From the NCBI GenBank assembly GCA_002725365.1, contig PBOW01000017.1, forward strand, positions 41,942 to 48,918: 6,977 nucleotides of DNA, written 5' to 3'. The notes below the pieces were generated by a model. It made no database searches, had not been told where the DNA came from, and saw nothing but the letters and a program-made list of their open reading frames with translations. Position numbers and translations under genes: made by a program. The DNA is from Chloroflexota bacterium (GTDB taxonomy: Bacteria > Chloroflexota > Dehalococcoidia > UBA2979). Below are positions 6,625 through 6,977 of this stretch, in pieces. The first letter of the stretch is position 1. The number at the start of each line of letters is the position of its first letter.

Positions 6625-6700
6625 TACTATTCGAATTCACAATCATTTACAGATCACGCTGGATCGTCATTGTTAACACAATACCCGAAAAATCAAACAA

Positions 6701-6977
6701 TTAGTACCGAGAGTTTTGATCGAGCAGTTCAAGTTTCTCCGATTCGGAAGATGAGTCAAACCAGTCGGCAAACTCCGCATAGAAATCATCTAGTGACAAA
6801 CCAAAGGCATTTTTAAACGCCTGCTGATAGCCAACATAAGCAACATTTGGATAGAACTCCTTTAGGAATGAATCGTTAGTACCCGTTCTGTTGATCAGCC
6901 AGGCTACTCCCCATTGCCCCATGTCGTACATAATTGCTCCACCACATCGACACTGATGCTCATCCAGTGCGTCTTTG
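6701..6977 (-). CDS. C-terminal fragment resembling the tail of peptidase-MA-like (gluzincin) proteins
   Basis: The frame is open to the right edge, so the true start is outside the window; the ATG at 6931 is internal. About 91 residues are visible. The reading before that ATG continues as protein (including 'EHQCRCGGAI'). The pattern 'YDMGQWGVAWLINRTG...FLKEFY' followed by 'YQQAFKNAFGLSLDDFYAEFADWF' is the usual C-terminal end of proteins with a peptidase-MA-like (gluzincin) domain. In these, a helix 'Y..G..a..yL...yG...l..f' is followed by 'w..aF..aFG.sl.dFy.eF'. The HExxH zinc site would lie upstream, beyond the window, so catalytic activity cannot be judged. The tail ends in a polar, serine- and glutamate-rich stretch and TAA at 6703-6701. 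It is read in the same direction as the ABM-fold gene, 90 bases before it; no terminator hairpin is visible between them. Confidence 0.7.
   Translation of the reverse strand, partial: KDALDEHQCRCGGAIMYDMGQWGVAWLINRTGTNDSFLKEFYPNVAYVGYQQAFKNAFGLSLDDFYAEFADWFDSSSESEKLELLDQNSRY

Noticed and set aside
6611..6646. A 12-residue N-terminal extension of the ABM-fold protein starting at the 6646 ATG
   Set aside because: The strong GAGGAGG site in front of 6610 and the usual start of the fold at 'MYGSVAEF' favour the shorter protein.

Overview
This 6,977-base window carries seven protein genes, two of them cut by the window edges, and no RNA gene, insertion sequence, CRISPR array or origin that I could see. 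Base composition is moderate (roughly half G+C by eye) and even throughout. The proteins resemble those of Actinobacteria and Chloroflexota: a copper amine oxidase of the Arthrobacter type, an actinobacterial-style MMPL exporter, a small monooxygenase-fold protein with an 'EPTWTDG'-type end, and a protein with a C-terminal 'YCS..CR' zinc-finger-like motif. My best guess is an uncultured Chloroflexota lineage such as the marine SAR202 group. That is an inference from protein style only.

Layout. Positions 1-426 (+) hold the C-terminal end of an M3-family oligopeptidase. Positions 464-814 (-) hold a small uncharacterised protein convergent with it. Positions 815-948 are a divergent control region. 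Positions 949-2916 (+) encode a full-length cytoplasmic copper amine oxidase with all cofactor and copper residues in place. It is followed after 23 bases by 2940-3746 (+), an uncharacterised 268-residue protein with a C-terminal four-cysteine motif, probably in the same operon. After a 132-base gap, 3879-6293 (+) encodes an MMPL/RND-superfamily membrane transporter. On the opposite strand lie 6323-6610 (-), a small antibiotic-biosynthesis-monooxygenase-fold protein, and 6701-6977 (-), the C-terminal end of a protein resembling the tail of peptidase-MA-like (gluzincin) proteins.

How the genes may work together. The only well-supported unit is the amine oxidase plus its downstream partner. The oxidase would turn primary amines into aldehydes, ammonia and hydrogen peroxide. 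It differs from the well-studied Arthrobacter globiformis enzyme in three channel tyrosines and in a short cysteine-rich C-terminal tail. The partner is unrecognised at family level, but it too ends in a cysteine cluster, so a metal-related or regulatory link is possible but unproven. The transporter has its own ribosome binding site and a gap before it, so it may or may not be co-transcribed. It also carries an extra hydrophobic hairpin in its central loop. The peptidase and the minus-strand genes look like ordinary neighbours.
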